Assembly: GCF_030186535.1 (NCBI RefSeq)
Contig: NZ_JASNVW010000001.1
Coordinates: 62,001 to 126,000, forward strand
From: Ignisphaera cupida
GTDB taxonomy: Archaea > Thermoproteota > Thermoprotei_A > Sulfolobales > Ignisphaeraceae
Direction: 5' to 3'
Length of the DNA stretch: 64,000 bases
Part shown: one piece after another, positions 56,103-64,000 of the stretch
Layout of the letters: the number at the start of each line of letters is the position of its first letter
Position numbering within the stretch: position 1 is the first letter of the stretch
Program-made: the position numbers and the translations under genes
Notes under the pieces: generated by a model
What the model saw: the letters and a program-made list of their open reading frames with translations, nothing else
Database searches by the model: none
What the model was told of the DNA's origin: nothing

Positions 56103-57018
56103 TATTCCAACCTTTTCTCAAGTTCTCTAATCCTTCTATATATTCGTATTTCAAATCTCTTCAAATATATTGATAGTAGCGATAGGAAAATGCCAAGAAC
56201 CCCTACAGCTAATAAGCCCAAACCGATTAAGCCCTTGACATAATGTTTTACACCATACACCACGTAACGATAGAGAACATATGAAGAAAGGGCGAATCCC
56301 ATGACTAGAAATGGTATTGAGATTATTAGAGAAAGTGATATAGGGTTGTATCTATAAGCAAGTCTCAGCATATCCAAGGCTATTCTAAAACCATGTCTTA
56401 CACCAAGTTTTTTCTTGCCAAGTCTTTTTCTATACTCTATTGGAATCTCACATATTTTTCCACCAGTTGATGCTATGTGAGCAACTATTTCGCTTTCTAT
56501 AGAAAATCCCTTCATCTCAAACAGTAAATCAGATACACTATCAACTCGAATTAAATACATGCCACTAAGAACATCTCTTAGCTTCGTACCAAACAAAAAG
56601 TTAAACACATTGGTTAATATAATGTTACCAAACTTAAATGTATGTGTAAGCCATCACCATATAACCTAACCCCTATAACTTCATCACACTTGAATTTATT
56701 CATAGTCTTTAGCATTTCATCTAAAAACCTTGCTGGATAGCTATAATCACCATCAACAACAAGAACATATGGGGTATTCACAACATATTTAAGTGTAGTT
56801 GCTATGGCCATCGCCTTCCCCTTCCCCTCTTGAGAAATAACCTTCACGCCTTTCGACTCAGCAATTTCCACAGTCTTATCTGAACTGCCACCATCAATCA
56901 CAATAATGTTGTTATAGCCATAGCTACGAAACTCATCTATAACAAGACCTATTGCCTCTTCCTCGTTAAGTGTTGGGATAATAATTGTTACAGAGTCTTT
57001 GGATAGGTCATCAACCAT
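56102..57018 (-). pseudogene. Dolichol-phosphate mannosyltransferase-like GT2 gene with one frameshift
   Basis: The 5' part (57018 to 56614) encodes a GT-A domain: TIIIPTLNEEEAIGLVIDEF, IDGGSSDKTVEIAE and VVDGDYSYPARFL with the metal-binding DGD. Near 56648 one base is missing (GGCTTACACA). Inserting one base joins it to THTFKFGNIILTNVFNFLFG and then TKLRDVLSGMYLIRV, plus a tail with two membrane helices and a C-terminal basic helix. The restored gene is 306 codons. It would attach sugars to a polyprenyl phosphate carrier (compare uppS). It heads the export cluster. Confidence 0.82.
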
Positions 57019-57378
57019 GAAATAGACCCATCACCAAAACTTGAAAACCTCTCTTACAATACTCTATGGTAGACTAGGGTAAAAATACTTTGACTTTCTA
57101 ATAAAATTAGATTGCTTGAAAATCAGGTCACCGCCAATGGTATTATCCATAAATCATTTTGATGTGTTGTAAGTGGGTGTTTTATTCCTACATTGAAGAA
57201 AGCGTTAATGGCGTTTGATTTAAGTCGCGCTTTTTAGTGTGGAGAAAATTGTTTATTGAAAACATTGTATAAAGATTTGAAAGCTTTAATAATTTTTAAA
57301 CAGAGTAGTAGGTATTGAAGCAAATTAGTTTTCAAGTTTTAGCAATCCTGGGTCAAGGAGGGTTAGGAGGTATTTACA
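57019..57378. other. Intergenic region between the export cluster and HEPN-MNT
   Basis: 360 AT-rich bases holding two divergent promoters. A TTTTTAAACA-like element near 57292-57302 and a GGAGG stretch at 57355-57372 precede the HEPN gene. No other feature is seen. Confidence 0.45.
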
Positions 57379-57792
57379 GTGTTTGATGAGGAAGAATTCA
57401 ATAGATGGTTTAATAGTGCTTTAAAAACATTGGAGTCTGCTAGAGTTGATCATGCTCATAGATTCTATAACTGGGCTTGTTTTAAAGCTCATCAAGCTGC
57501 TGAAAAAGCTATTAAAGCTTTTTTATGGGGCTTAGGAAAGCCTCAAACGGGGCATTCACTACCTGTACTAATATCTAAATTAAGAGAGGTGCTCGGTAAT
57601 ATTCCGGAAAATGTTGTGGAGTTTTGTATGAGGTTGAATAAATACTATATACCAACTAGATATCCCGATGTGTGGAGCGAGGGAATTCCAGAGGAGCAGT
57701 ATACTGAAAAAGAATCTTCTGAGGCAATAAACATGGCTGAAGGGGTTCTGAGGTGGGTGATGGAAACATGGAGATTGTTGAAGAGAGAATAA
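57379..57792 (+). CDS. HEPN-domain protein (toxin-like)
   Basis: A 137-residue helical protein. RFYNWACFKAHQAAEKAIKA and FLWGLGKPQTGHSLPVLISK are the HEPN signature. The first arginine-x4-H-like pair of active HEPN RNases is not clear, so it may be of the non-nucleolytic, MNT-paired type. The start is GTG 57379 with strong GGAGG sites upstream (57358-57371). Its end overlaps the MNT gene by about 25-40 bases, the typical HEPN/MNT toxin-antitoxin layout. Confidence 0.88.
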   Translation: MFDEEEFNRWFNSALKTLESARVDHAHRFYNWACFKAHQAAEKAIKAFLWGLGKPQTGHSLPVLISKLREVLGNIPENVVEFCMRLNKYYIPTRYPDVWSEGIPEEQYTEKESSEAINMAEGVLRWVMETWRLLKRE

Positions 57793-58163
57793 AGATTCGT
57801 GAAAAGCTTCTTGAAAAAGCACAAAGATTTGCTGAATGCGTATTGCAAAAACTAAGCAACTCAACGATAGTAGTTTTTGGTAGTGTTGCTAGAGGTGATT
57901 TTAATGAATGGAGCGATGTAGATGTTCTAATAGTGACAAGAGATGATGTGCCCACAAGACCTGTGGATAGATTGGATGTGGTTTATGAGTGTATGAAGAG
58001 AAATCCAATTGTAGAACCGGTAATAATTACATATAATGAGTTCATGAAGTTACTTACCAAGAACAATCCCTTGGTGATTGAGGCATTGGAAAAGGGGATA
58101 GTTTTCGTAGATAAGCTTTCTCTAATCACTATATATTCCTCTCTAAAAAGTTCTGTATACTGA
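57753..58163 (+). CDS. MNT-type minimal nucleotidyltransferase (antitoxin-like)
   Basis: A 136-residue nucleotidyltransferase with the catalytic pattern VVFGSVARGDFNEWSDVDVL: GS followed by DxD, then a third acidic strand near VDRLDVVYE. In HEPN/MNT pairs the MNT protein neutralises the partner, in studied cases by adenylylating it. Start may be GTG 57753 or ATG 57768. It is translationally coupled to the HEPN gene. Confidence 0.9.
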   Translation: MGDGNMEIVEERIKIREKLLEKAQRFAECVLQKLSNSTIVVFGSVARGDFNEWSDVDVLIVTRDDVPTRPVDRLDVVYECMKRNPIVEPVIITYNEFMKLLTKNNPLVIEALEKGIVFVDKLSLITIYSSLKSSVY

Positions 58164-58193
58164 TTTTGCATTTATTTTGCACATCCATTAAGA

Positions 58194-58523
58194 TTAGAAA
58201 TTCATCTGTGTTATTAGCTGTTTCAACCCATTTTCAAGTTTTGTATTTGGTCTGTAGCCAAGTTCCTTCATCGCTTTGGTTATGTCTGCTACGGAATGTT
58301 TTATGTCTCCTGGTCTTGGGGATGTGTATACAGGCTTCAAATTTTCTTTGCCCATTAGCTTGAGCACAAGCTTTGCCAAATTATTTATGGTTGTTGCTGT
58401 GCCACTACCAATGTTATAAACGCCTTTTGCATTTTCATTTCTTATTGCAAGCATTATAGCATTTACAACATCATCAACCGAAAATCTTGTTATTTGTAGT
58501 GTGGATGAGTGTTTATAATCATT
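58194..58523 (-). pseudogene. C-terminal fragment of an NDP-sugar epimerase
   Basis: About 109 codons read from a TAA at 58524-58526 to the stop at 58194. They contain VDDVVNAIMLAI, VYNIGSGTATTINNLAKLVL, RPGDIKHSVADITKAMKELG and GLKQLI. These are the last third of extended SDR sugar epimerases/dehydratases such as GalE or RfbB. The N-terminal NAD-binding two thirds is missing. The truncation falls at the left edge of the TnpB element, so insertion or an associated deletion probably removed it. Confidence 0.85.
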
Positions 58524-59734
58524 TTATAAATTTGCTTATTTTTGGGTGATTTGTTGTGGGCTGTGAGGGTTTGCTAACCATGACAATTGGGATGAGGGTT
58601 AGCCCAGAGCCCACAGTATTAGATTTTCTGAAAAGATATAGAAATGCTTTGAACTACTCAATAGAGAAAATAATCAAGAGTAATGCAACATCTATTTCAA
58701 AAGCACATAAGTTGCTATACAACGAGTTGAAAAAGCTGTTTAATCTCCCATCCAGAGTTGCTATTGACTGTTATAGAGAGGCTTTGGCAATTGCAAAGTC
58801 TTGGTTGAGAAACTCGAGAAGAGGTAGAGTTCCAAGGGTTAAAACACTTAGAATGTGGTTAACGTATAAGCAGAGCTATAGAATTAGAGATGGTTTTGTT
58901 GAAATCATTGGCGGCTACAAGCTGAGAATTATTGGATGGAACAAAAGATACGACTCACATGAAAACAGAGAGGCTAGATTAGTCTACAGAGATGGTAAAA
59001 TGTTTCTTATGATTACCAAGAATATTCCAAAACCAGAAACAATTAAGCCAATTGATGTCATTGGTGTTGATATCAATGAGAAGAAGATTGTTGTTGCTAA
59101 CCATGTTCTTGTTAAAGATTTTGAAACACCAGTTGAGAAAGCTTTGCACTTTAGGTTGTTGGCTGAAAGGCTTCAAAGAAAGTATTCATTAACAAGATAT
59201 CAGGCTTGGATGAGGAGAAGAGGAGTTCTCAATAGAGTAAAAAGCTTCTACAGAAAATCTAGGAACATTGTTGTGGACTGGGCTAGGAAGGTCTCTAAGG
59301 ATATTGCTGAAATTTCTAAAAGCAATAGATTTGCTGTTGCCGTGGAGGATTTGAGGAATCTCATCAAAGCTCTTAAGAAGCTTCCGAAGAACCACAGAAC
59401 ATCACTAATAATGCTTGGCTATAGAAAACTTAGCTACTGGATGAATTGGCAAGCAATTAAGAGAGGTGTTCCAACAATAGTTGTTAACCCAAGAAAAACA
59501 TCATCTATTTGCCCAATATGTGATTCAAAGCTTGTTGAAAACGGTTATAGAAGGTTGAAATGCTTGAAATGTGGTTTAGAAGCAGACAGGGACTTGATTG
59601 GAGCATTGAACATTAGAAGAAAGGCTCTTAATGAGATGGGGGGATCTCTGACCACCCCGACTGCCCAGCAGATGACAGATGTGAAAACGAATAGATGCTG
59701 GGAACCTATGAGCCTCTAGGGGAGGAGGTCAGAA
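58524..59734 (+). mobile_element. TnpB-only element of the IS200/IS605 group
   Basis: It contains one intact tnpB and no tnpA. The right boundary can be placed at 59734, because alignment with the relic at 46.9 kb stops exactly after GGAGGAGGTCAGAA. The left edge is less sure and lies between about 58490 and 58530, where the epimerase fragment ends. The region around the tnpB stop and right end is where the guide RNA (omega RNA) of TnpB nucleases is made; the bases after 59734 would then be its guide. Confidence 0.7.
58556..59719 (+). CDS. tnpB: RNA-guided nuclease TnpB (IS605 OrfB family)
   Basis: A 387-residue protein, ancestor-type of Cas12. The RuvC residues look intact: first aspartate in VIGVDINEKKIVV (about 165), glutamate in FAVAVEDLRNL (about 265) and the last aspartate in EADRDLIGALNI (about 345). 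The zinc ribbon between is CPICDSKLVE...LKCLKCGL. An N-terminal helix-rich part (LKRYRNALNYSIEKIIK) precedes. GTG 58556 or ATG 58580 may start it. No TnpA is nearby, so it cannot move on its own unless helped from elsewhere. Confidence 0.95.
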   Translation: MGCEGLLTMTIGMRVSPEPTVLDFLKRYRNALNYSIEKIIKSNATSISKAHKLLYNELKKLFNLPSRVAIDCYREALAIAKSWLRNSRRGRVPRVKTLRMWLTYKQSYRIRDGFVEIIGGYKLRIIGWNKRYDSHENREARLVYRDGKMFLMITKNIPKPETIKPIDVIGVDINEKKIVVANHVLVKDFETPVEKALHFRLLAERLQRKYSLTRYQAWMRRRGVLNRVKSFYRKSRNIVVDWARKVSKDIAEISKSNRFAVAVEDLRNLIKALKKLPKNHRTSLIMLGYRKLSYWMNWQAIKRGVPTIVVNPRKTSSICPICDSKLVENGYRRLKCLKCGLEADRDLIGALNIRRKALNEMGGSLTTPTAQQMTDVKTNRCWEPMSL

Positions 59735-59913
59735 GCACCTCAGACAAATGCTAAAGACAAAACAATATAGATTCGCTTAAAAATGCAAACTAATTTAAAA
59801 TAGCATCAATGAATCAATGCATTAGATAACGACTTAGAATACATAGCTTCCTAGATTTGCATTAAACTAAGTTTATTAAGTTTCTCAACTGGTTATATAT
59901 TACAGTGGTGTGT

Positions 59914-60171
59914 ATGAGTGATCTACTTATCTTTGAGGCTAAAGTTAGTAGGAAAAGGCTATTAACCATTCCCAAGGCAGCTGCTGAAAGGCTTGGCATT
60001 AGAGAAGGTTCTAGAGTTAGAATAGTTGTCGAGAACAACAGAATCATCATTGAGCCCATAAAAGATGCTTTTTGGTATGCTCTTCACGGACCTAAGATTG
60101 GATACATAGGGTTTAAAGAGCTTGAGGAGGAAAGTTTGCGTGAACAAGAAAAAATTGAGAATTCTTCTTGA
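59914..60171 (+). CDS. vapB: AbrB/SpoVT-type antitoxin
   Basis: An 85-residue swapped-hairpin DNA-binding protein: KVSRKRLLTIPKAAAERLGI, then REGSRVRIVVENNRIII, and an acidic tail for toxin binding (KELEEESLREQEKIEN). I take ATG 59914, since three codons from GTG 59905 add nothing to the fold. The toxin gene starts inside its end (overlap of about 32 bases), so the pair is one transcript. Confidence 0.9.
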   Translation: MSDLLIFEAKVSRKRLLTIPKAAAERLGIREGSRVRIVVENNRIIIEPIKDAFWYALHGPKIGYIGFKELEEESLREQEKIENSS

Positions 60172-60586
60172 CACATCATTTTTACTACCATTTGTAGGAT
60201 TTAAAACAGATGTAGAAATTGAAGATGCAATTGCTTGTTTAACACATCATGAGGTGTACTATAGTGATCTAAGCTTGTTGGAAGCTGTGTGGAAAATAGC
60301 TAAGGTTGTTAAGAAAGATGAAAACATCGAAGTGATTGTTGAGGGTGTGAAACTATTAGAGAAAACATTTAAGCATCGAAAAATTGATGCAAACAGTATA
60401 GAAATTGCTTTGAAAATGCGTTTAGAAGGTCATAAAGATCTTATAGATAATATGCTCTATGGTTTAGCACTTTCAAATAACATGATGTTTCTTACTGTGG
60501 ATAAAGAACTTGAGGAATTTGTGAAAAAGCGTGGCATGAAAGATGTTATATTAGATGTAACTAGGTTAAAACAAGAGTATTGCTAA
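60140..60586 (+). CDS. vapC: PIN-domain toxin (VapC-like ribonuclease)
   Basis: A 148-residue PIN nuclease. Acidic residues are seen in RILLDTSFLLPF (first Asp), LLEAVWKI (Glu), KDLIDNMLYG (Asp) and LTVDKEL (Asp), the four usual magnesium ligands. The start is chosen as GTG 60140, because GAGGAGG at 60123-60129 is at the right distance; an upstream TTG at 60122 would include that site in the gene. It is coupled to the AbrB-type antitoxin. Confidence 0.88.
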   Translation: MNKKKLRILLDTSFLLPFVGFKTDVEIEDAIACLTHHEVYYSDLSLLEAVWKIAKVVKKDENIEVIVEGVKLLEKTFKHRKIDANSIEIALKMRLEGHKDLIDNMLYGLALSNNMMFLTVDKELEEFVKKRGMKDVILDVTRLKQEYC

Positions 60587-60775
60587 ACAGAAATAGTTTT
60601 TATAGCTGCAATCGCAAGGTATAGAATGGCATCATCTTAAACTCCTCACATATAAAATGTTATTGAGATAGTTCTAGCATAATTAAAGCCAAAGCTGAAG
60701 AAAATGTAAACATTTTTAATCTGTTAATAACATTAGTTTTACTAACCTTAGAGGCAAATATTTTGGGGGTGCTAT

Positions 60776-62014
60776 ATGGGTGTTCTTGAGTATGTGAGTA
60801 GAAATCTCGATTGGGGTTTGAAGATTTTAGGGGATATGATTTCAATTCCAACTGTTAATCCGCCTGGTGAGAAGTATAAGGAGTTTGTTTACTATGCTAG
60901 AGATGTTTTGACTGGTTTGGGAATGGATGTTGAAATTGTTGAGGTGCCTAAAGACTATGTGGCTAGGTATTACCCCGAGTACTCTCTGCATTCAAGATAT
61001 ATTTTGATTGGTAGATTGGGTAGAGGCAAGCCTGTTGTTCATTTTAATGGTCACTACGATGTTGTTCCAGCTGGAAGTGGTTGGAGTAGCAATCCATTTG
61101 ATGCTGTTGTGAGAAATGGTAAAGTGTATGGTAGAGGAGCTAGCGATATGAAGGGTGGTATAGCATCTTTTATTCTAGCTCTCAAATCCTTTGTTGAAAC
61201 CACAAAGAGTTTTAGTGGCTCTGTTGAAGTTGCTTTGGTTCCTGATGAGGAAATTGGTGGAGAAACTGGCACAGGTTTCTTGGTGAGAGAGCTTGGCTCT
61301 AAACCAGATTATGTTGTTATTGGCGAGCCAAGTAGTAGTGAAATTATTTGGATTGGTCATAAAGGTGCTTTATGGACTTTGGTAGAAGTTTATGGTAGAC
61401 AAGCACACGGATCCACGCCATGGCTTGGTATAAACGCTTTTGAGTACATGGCCAAAATAGCCATGAGAATAATAAGTGAGTATAAACCTGTTCTAGACTC
61501 TAGAAAAAGTGTTTATGAGTATGAGGATGAGAGAGGTGCTAAACCAACAATAACAATTGGTGGTGAGGTTAGAGGAGGTGCAAAAACAAATGTTGTTCCA
61601 GGATACTACGCATTTTCAGTAGATAGAAGAGTTACGCCGGATGAGGATTTGGAGAGTGTTGAGAAAGAGTTTATGGAGTTTATAAACAGAGTTGCAGCTG
61701 ACTATCCCGAGGTCAAAATCAGTGTTAGAGTTCTTCACAAATCACCACCAGCTTTAACAAATCCAAACTCAGAACTGGTTACATATGCAAAAAGCGTAGC
61801 TAAGGAAGTTATAGGTAAAGAGCCAAAGACAACAGTTTGTCTAGGAGGTCTTGACATGAGGTATTACACGGAGAAGAATATTCAAACAATTGCATATGGT
61901 CCAGGAACAGCAGGAACAGCACACATAGCTGACGAATTTCTGCCGATTAGCGAGTTTGAAAAGATGAGTAAGATATATCTTCTACTCTTAAACAAGATAC
62001 TGCTCAAAACATAG
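60776..62014 (+). CDS. M20 family metallopeptidase (ArgE/DapE type)
   Basis: A 412-residue zinc hydrolase. Metal ligands lie in VVHFNGHYDVVPAGSGWSSN (His and bridging Asp), VYGRGASDMKGGIAS, the catalytic DEEIGGETGTG and IGEPSSSE. The dimerisation domain has HGSTPWLGINAFEYMA. It belongs to the acetylornithine deacetylase/succinyl-diaminopimelate desuccinylase group; the exact substrate cannot be read from sequence. ATG 60776 follows a GGGGGTG-like site. It stands alone. Confidence 0.92.
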   Translation: MGVLEYVSRNLDWGLKILGDMISIPTVNPPGEKYKEFVYYARDVLTGLGMDVEIVEVPKDYVARYYPEYSLHSRYILIGRLGRGKPVVHFNGHYDVVPAGSGWSSNPFDAVVRNGKVYGRGASDMKGGIASFILALKSFVETTKSFSGSVEVALVPDEEIGGETGTGFLVRELGSKPDYVVIGEPSSSEIIWIGHKGALWTLVEVYGRQAHGSTPWLGINAFEYMAKIAMRIISEYKPVLDSRKSVYEYEDERGAKPTITIGGEVRGGAKTNVVPGYYAFSVDRRVTPDEDLESVEKEFMEFINRVAADYPEVKISVRVLHKSPPALTNPNSELVTYAKSVAKEVIGKEPKTTVCLGGLDMRYYTEKNIQTIAYGPGTAGTAHIADEFLPISEFEKMSKIYLLLLNKILLKT

Positions 62015-62152
62015 TGCTCATTTAAAGTAGTATTTTATACTTTCTTTTTCACATTGAAAATTCTGTTTTTATATTTTGAAAAGTTGATTGATCTAGCCAA
62101 GATACTAGTAATTAACTATTAAGAGTTAAGTACTTGCTAGAAAAATACTGAT

Positions 62153-63004
62153 TTGGTGTCTATTTTGATTAAAATTGAGCTTTTGGCGCATGTAATTGGA
62201 ATTTGTTTAACGATTGCTATAATTGTTTACATATTAGCAACATATTTTCTTGCGTCAAGGGGTGCCCAGCTAGCACCTACTCCTCCACTACATGAACAGC
62301 CTTCAGAAATTCGTAGAGTTGGGGACAGAATCTATCTTCCACTACCAAGAAAAATAACAAATGTTTCTGTTGAAGAAGCTATTCTTTGGAGAAGAAGCAT
62401 TAGAGAGTATAGACAAGAGCCTTTAACAATACTTCAGCTGTCAATGCTTCTATGGGCTGCGTATGGAGTTACAGATACTGTTTGGGGTTTTAGAGCCTCT
62501 CCCAGTGCTGGTGCAACATATCCTCTAGAGGTTTATGTTGTTGTTGGTGAAAAGTGTGTTGTTATAGACAATAAAACCTATTTGGAGGCTGGCATATACA
62601 AATATGATGTTTATACACATTCTCTTAGACTTGTAAAGAAAGGAGATTTTAGAGAAGAGCTTTATAGAGCAGCTCTTCACCAGGACTGGGTAAGGGATGC
62701 TGCTATAAACATAGTTATTACAGCTGTTTTTGAAAGAACAACGAGAATTTATGGTGAGAGAGGAGCTGTTAGATATGTTCCTATGGAGGTTGGTCACCTA
62801 GGCCAAAACGTGTATCTTATGGCAACAGCAATGGGCTTGGGAACAGTTGTTGTAGGAGCTTTTTACGACAATGAAGTAGTAAAAATATTGTCTGCACCAC
62901 TAGAGGAGGTACCAATGTACATAATTCCTGTGGGTGTGCCCAAAACTCTTCGAAAAACAAGTTTTGAGGAAATACAAAACTTTATAGAGAGAAACAGGAG
63001 GTAG
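62153..63004 (+). CDS. Membrane-anchored SagB-type nitroreductase-fold oxidoreductase
   Basis: A 283-residue protein with an N-terminal membrane helix (about 10-35: HVIGICLTIAIIVYILATYF) followed by the SagB/ThcOx FMN-binding domain. Motifs include WRRSIREYRQEPLTILQLSM, RASPSAGATYPLEVYVVV, DWVRDAAINIVI and LGQNVYLMATAMGLGTVVVG. Relatives oxidise azoline rings in modified peptides, but no cyclodehydratase is nearby, so the role here is open. The start is TTG 62153 or GTG 62156. The next gene follows after two bases. Confidence 0.87.
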   Translation: MVSILIKIELLAHVIGICLTIAIIVYILATYFLASRGAQLAPTPPLHEQPSEIRRVGDRIYLPLPRKITNVSVEEAILWRRSIREYRQEPLTILQLSMLLWAAYGVTDTVWGFRASPSAGATYPLEVYVVVGEKCVVIDNKTYLEAGIYKYDVYTHSLRLVKKGDFREELYRAALHQDWVRDAAINIVITAVFERTTRIYGERGAVRYVPMEVGHLGQNVYLMATAMGLGTVVVGAFYDNEVVKILSAPLEEVPMYIIPVGVPKTLRKTSFEEIQNFIERNRR

Positions 63005-63006
63005 AG

Positions 63007-63342
63007 ATGAGCAAATCGCTAAGAATTGCATTGGCAATTGTTGAAGCCACATCTCTACCCCTTCTAACACTAGTAGTGCTCTACACACTTAGTGGATACC
63101 AAATGCTCTATCCACAGATACGCTTATTGCCAGCTGCTAGAGCGATACACACAGATTTTTCACTAAGAATTCTATTCATAGTGTTGGCTTATCTACACTC
63201 TGTTTCAGGACTCATAATAGTTATTGAAAGAAGAATCAAGTTGAAAACGCTAAAAACAATTTTAGAGTACATAGCTATAACCATTTTATCATTGTTTCTA
63301 GCAATATGTATAGCCCTGGACATCACCTTCAGAATATTCTAA
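63007..63342 (+). CDS. Small four-helix membrane protein, partner of the SagB-like protein
   Basis: A 111-residue hydrophobic protein with three or four membrane helices (IALAIVEATSLPLLTLVVLY, then LRILFIVLAYLHSVSGLIIV and ILEYIAITILSLFLAICIAL). A histidine in AIHTDFSLR and one in AYLHSVSG could bind haem or quinone as in small cytochrome-b-like proteins (DUF4405 style), which is only a guess. It lies two bases after the SagB-like gene, in the same operon. Confidence 0.72.
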   Translation: MSKSLRIALAIVEATSLPLLTLVVLYTLSGYQMLYPQIRLLPAARAIHTDFSLRILFIVLAYLHSVSGLIIVIERRIKLKTLKTILEYIAITILSLFLAICIALDITFRIF

Positions 63343-63380
63343 GCACCAACACTAAAATAGCAAAAATTGTTGGTTAAATC

Positions 63381-64000
63381 ATGTTTAAAGCTCTGAAACG
63401 ATTTCTATTTGGAAGTATTTCGGTGTATTCCATGGCTAAACTAATTGTTTTGAGTGGTTGTGATGGTAGTGGCAAGACCACTGCTATAACCATTTTATTG
63501 ATTTACTTGTCCAAGAGATTTAGGGTTTCTGTTCACTGGTTGAGGGGCAGTCATTTACATGTTTCAATTCTTTACAGAATCCTCTCTAAATTTAGTGTTT
63601 TCAAAGGTTTTGACAACCCCTATTACAGGTTTTCTGCTCCCAGCAATCTAAGACCTCTTCTTGCTTTGCTTGAATTTACAGGTTTTTTGCCACAGTTTTT
63701 TTCTAGATTGTTGAAAAAATTGATAAGCGATGTTGTTTTGTGTGATAGAGGTGTTTTGGATTTTCTTGTATGGGTCATGGCAACACTTAGATATGGCAAG
63801 TTTCTAAATAGTGTTTTGGGGAGGTTCCTATTTGCTTTATCACTTAAAGAACTTCCAATAGTGTTGACAGCAAGCTTTAGTGTTTTGAGTAGCAGAGCTG
63901 ATGTTCCCAGAGAGTTTCTTGCCAGAGAATATATGTATTACAGTGTTTTGCAAAAGTATTTAGCGAGGCTTGTTATAGACTCATCCAAGGATTCCCCAGC
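63381..64000 (+). CDS. Thymidylate-kinase-like P-loop protein (cut by window edge)
   Basis: An open frame from ATG 63381 runs off the right edge, about 206 residues visible. The P-loop is LIVLSGCDGSGKTTAITILL, preceded by an alternative start at ATG 63432 just before it (MAKLIVLSG). Later parts include VHWLRGSHLHVSIL and VVLCDRGVLDFLVW with the DRG-type motif of dTMP kinases. The substrate is uncertain; archaeal paralogues with this fold are often found in cell-surface or glycan clusters. Confidence 0.75.
   Translation, partial: MFKALKRFLFGSISVYSMAKLIVLSGCDGSGKTTAITILLIYLSKRFRVSVHWLRGSHLHVSILYRILSKFSVFKGFDNPYYRFSAPSNLRPLLALLEFTGFLPQFFSRLLKKLISDVVLCDRGVLDFLVWVMATLRYGKFLNSVLGRFLFALSLKELPIVLTASFSVLSSRADVPREFLAREYMYYSVLQKYLARLVIDSSKDSP

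Noticed and set aside
1-64000. CRISPR arrays, rRNA genes, SRP RNA and RNase P RNA
   Set aside because: No regularly spaced repeats and none of the conserved cores of these RNAs could be read on either strand.

Overview
This window looks like a chromosomal segment of a hyperthermophilic crenarchaeon (Thermoproteota). It is AT-rich, uses many GTG and TTG starts, carries TATA boxes about 26 bases upstream of starts, and encodes a purely archaeal set of genes: sliding clamp, primase large subunit, Orc1/Cdc6, TFB, an Rpc34/TFE-beta-like factor, Nop5 and fibrillarin, Gar1, SRP19, ribosomal proteins L37e, S8e and S30e, the archaeal amidotransferase GatE, Taw3, Trm1 and a K+-independent-type H+-pyrophosphatase. 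The S30e, TFE-beta-like and tungstate-uptake genes with a low GC content suggest a Desulfurococcales-like organism (Ignisphaera-like is only a guess).

Layout. 1-10 kb: a large secreted protein cut by the window edge, a coding relic, a DNA-binding protein, NMN adenylyltransferase, RNA 3'-phosphate cyclase, L37e and Sm, a giant secreted subtilase, then 1.2 kb without a gene. 10.9-13 kb: a phosphoesterase, tRNA-His with intron, one copy of a 242-bp structured repeat, a predicted H/ACA guide RNA with its own promoter, and initiator tRNA-Met. 13-45 kb: dense housekeeping genes for replication, tRNA modification, RNP assembly, transcription factors, translation, lipid carrier, nucleotide and methyl metabolism, with tRNA-Ala and tRNA-Arg. 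45-60 kb: an accessory region with a tungstate ABC transporter and its ModE-like regulator, the second 242-bp repeat, a cation exporter, an envelope/export cluster with several frameshifted genes, two toxin-antitoxin-like pairs, a TnpB element and a relic of the same element. 60-64 kb: an M20 peptidase, a membrane-anchored SagB-like oxidoreductase with a small membrane partner, and the start of a thymidylate-kinase-like gene.

How the parts fit. The H/ACA RNA at 12.1 kb would work with Gar1 at 27.6 kb, and Nop5 with fibrillarin forms the C/D machinery. Trm1, Trm-G10, Taw3 and RNase Z mature tRNAs. The tungstate regulator, a palindrome of the form CGTTAT-N12-ATAACG in front of TupA, and TupABC form a coherent metal-sensing unit. 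No rRNA and no CRISPR array was seen.

The most unusual observations are: (1) two 242-bp repeats, about 95% alike, in which an internal 56-bp hairpin segment is inverted in one copy relative to the other; (2) a textbook H/ACA RNA abutting one copy; (3) a ModE-box-like operator in an archaeal tungstate operon; (4) a secreted-protein gene put out of frame by one extra unit of a CTATA pentanucleotide repeat; (5) a TFB without its zinc ribbon, in the same window as a separate zinc-ribbon protein without cyclin folds.
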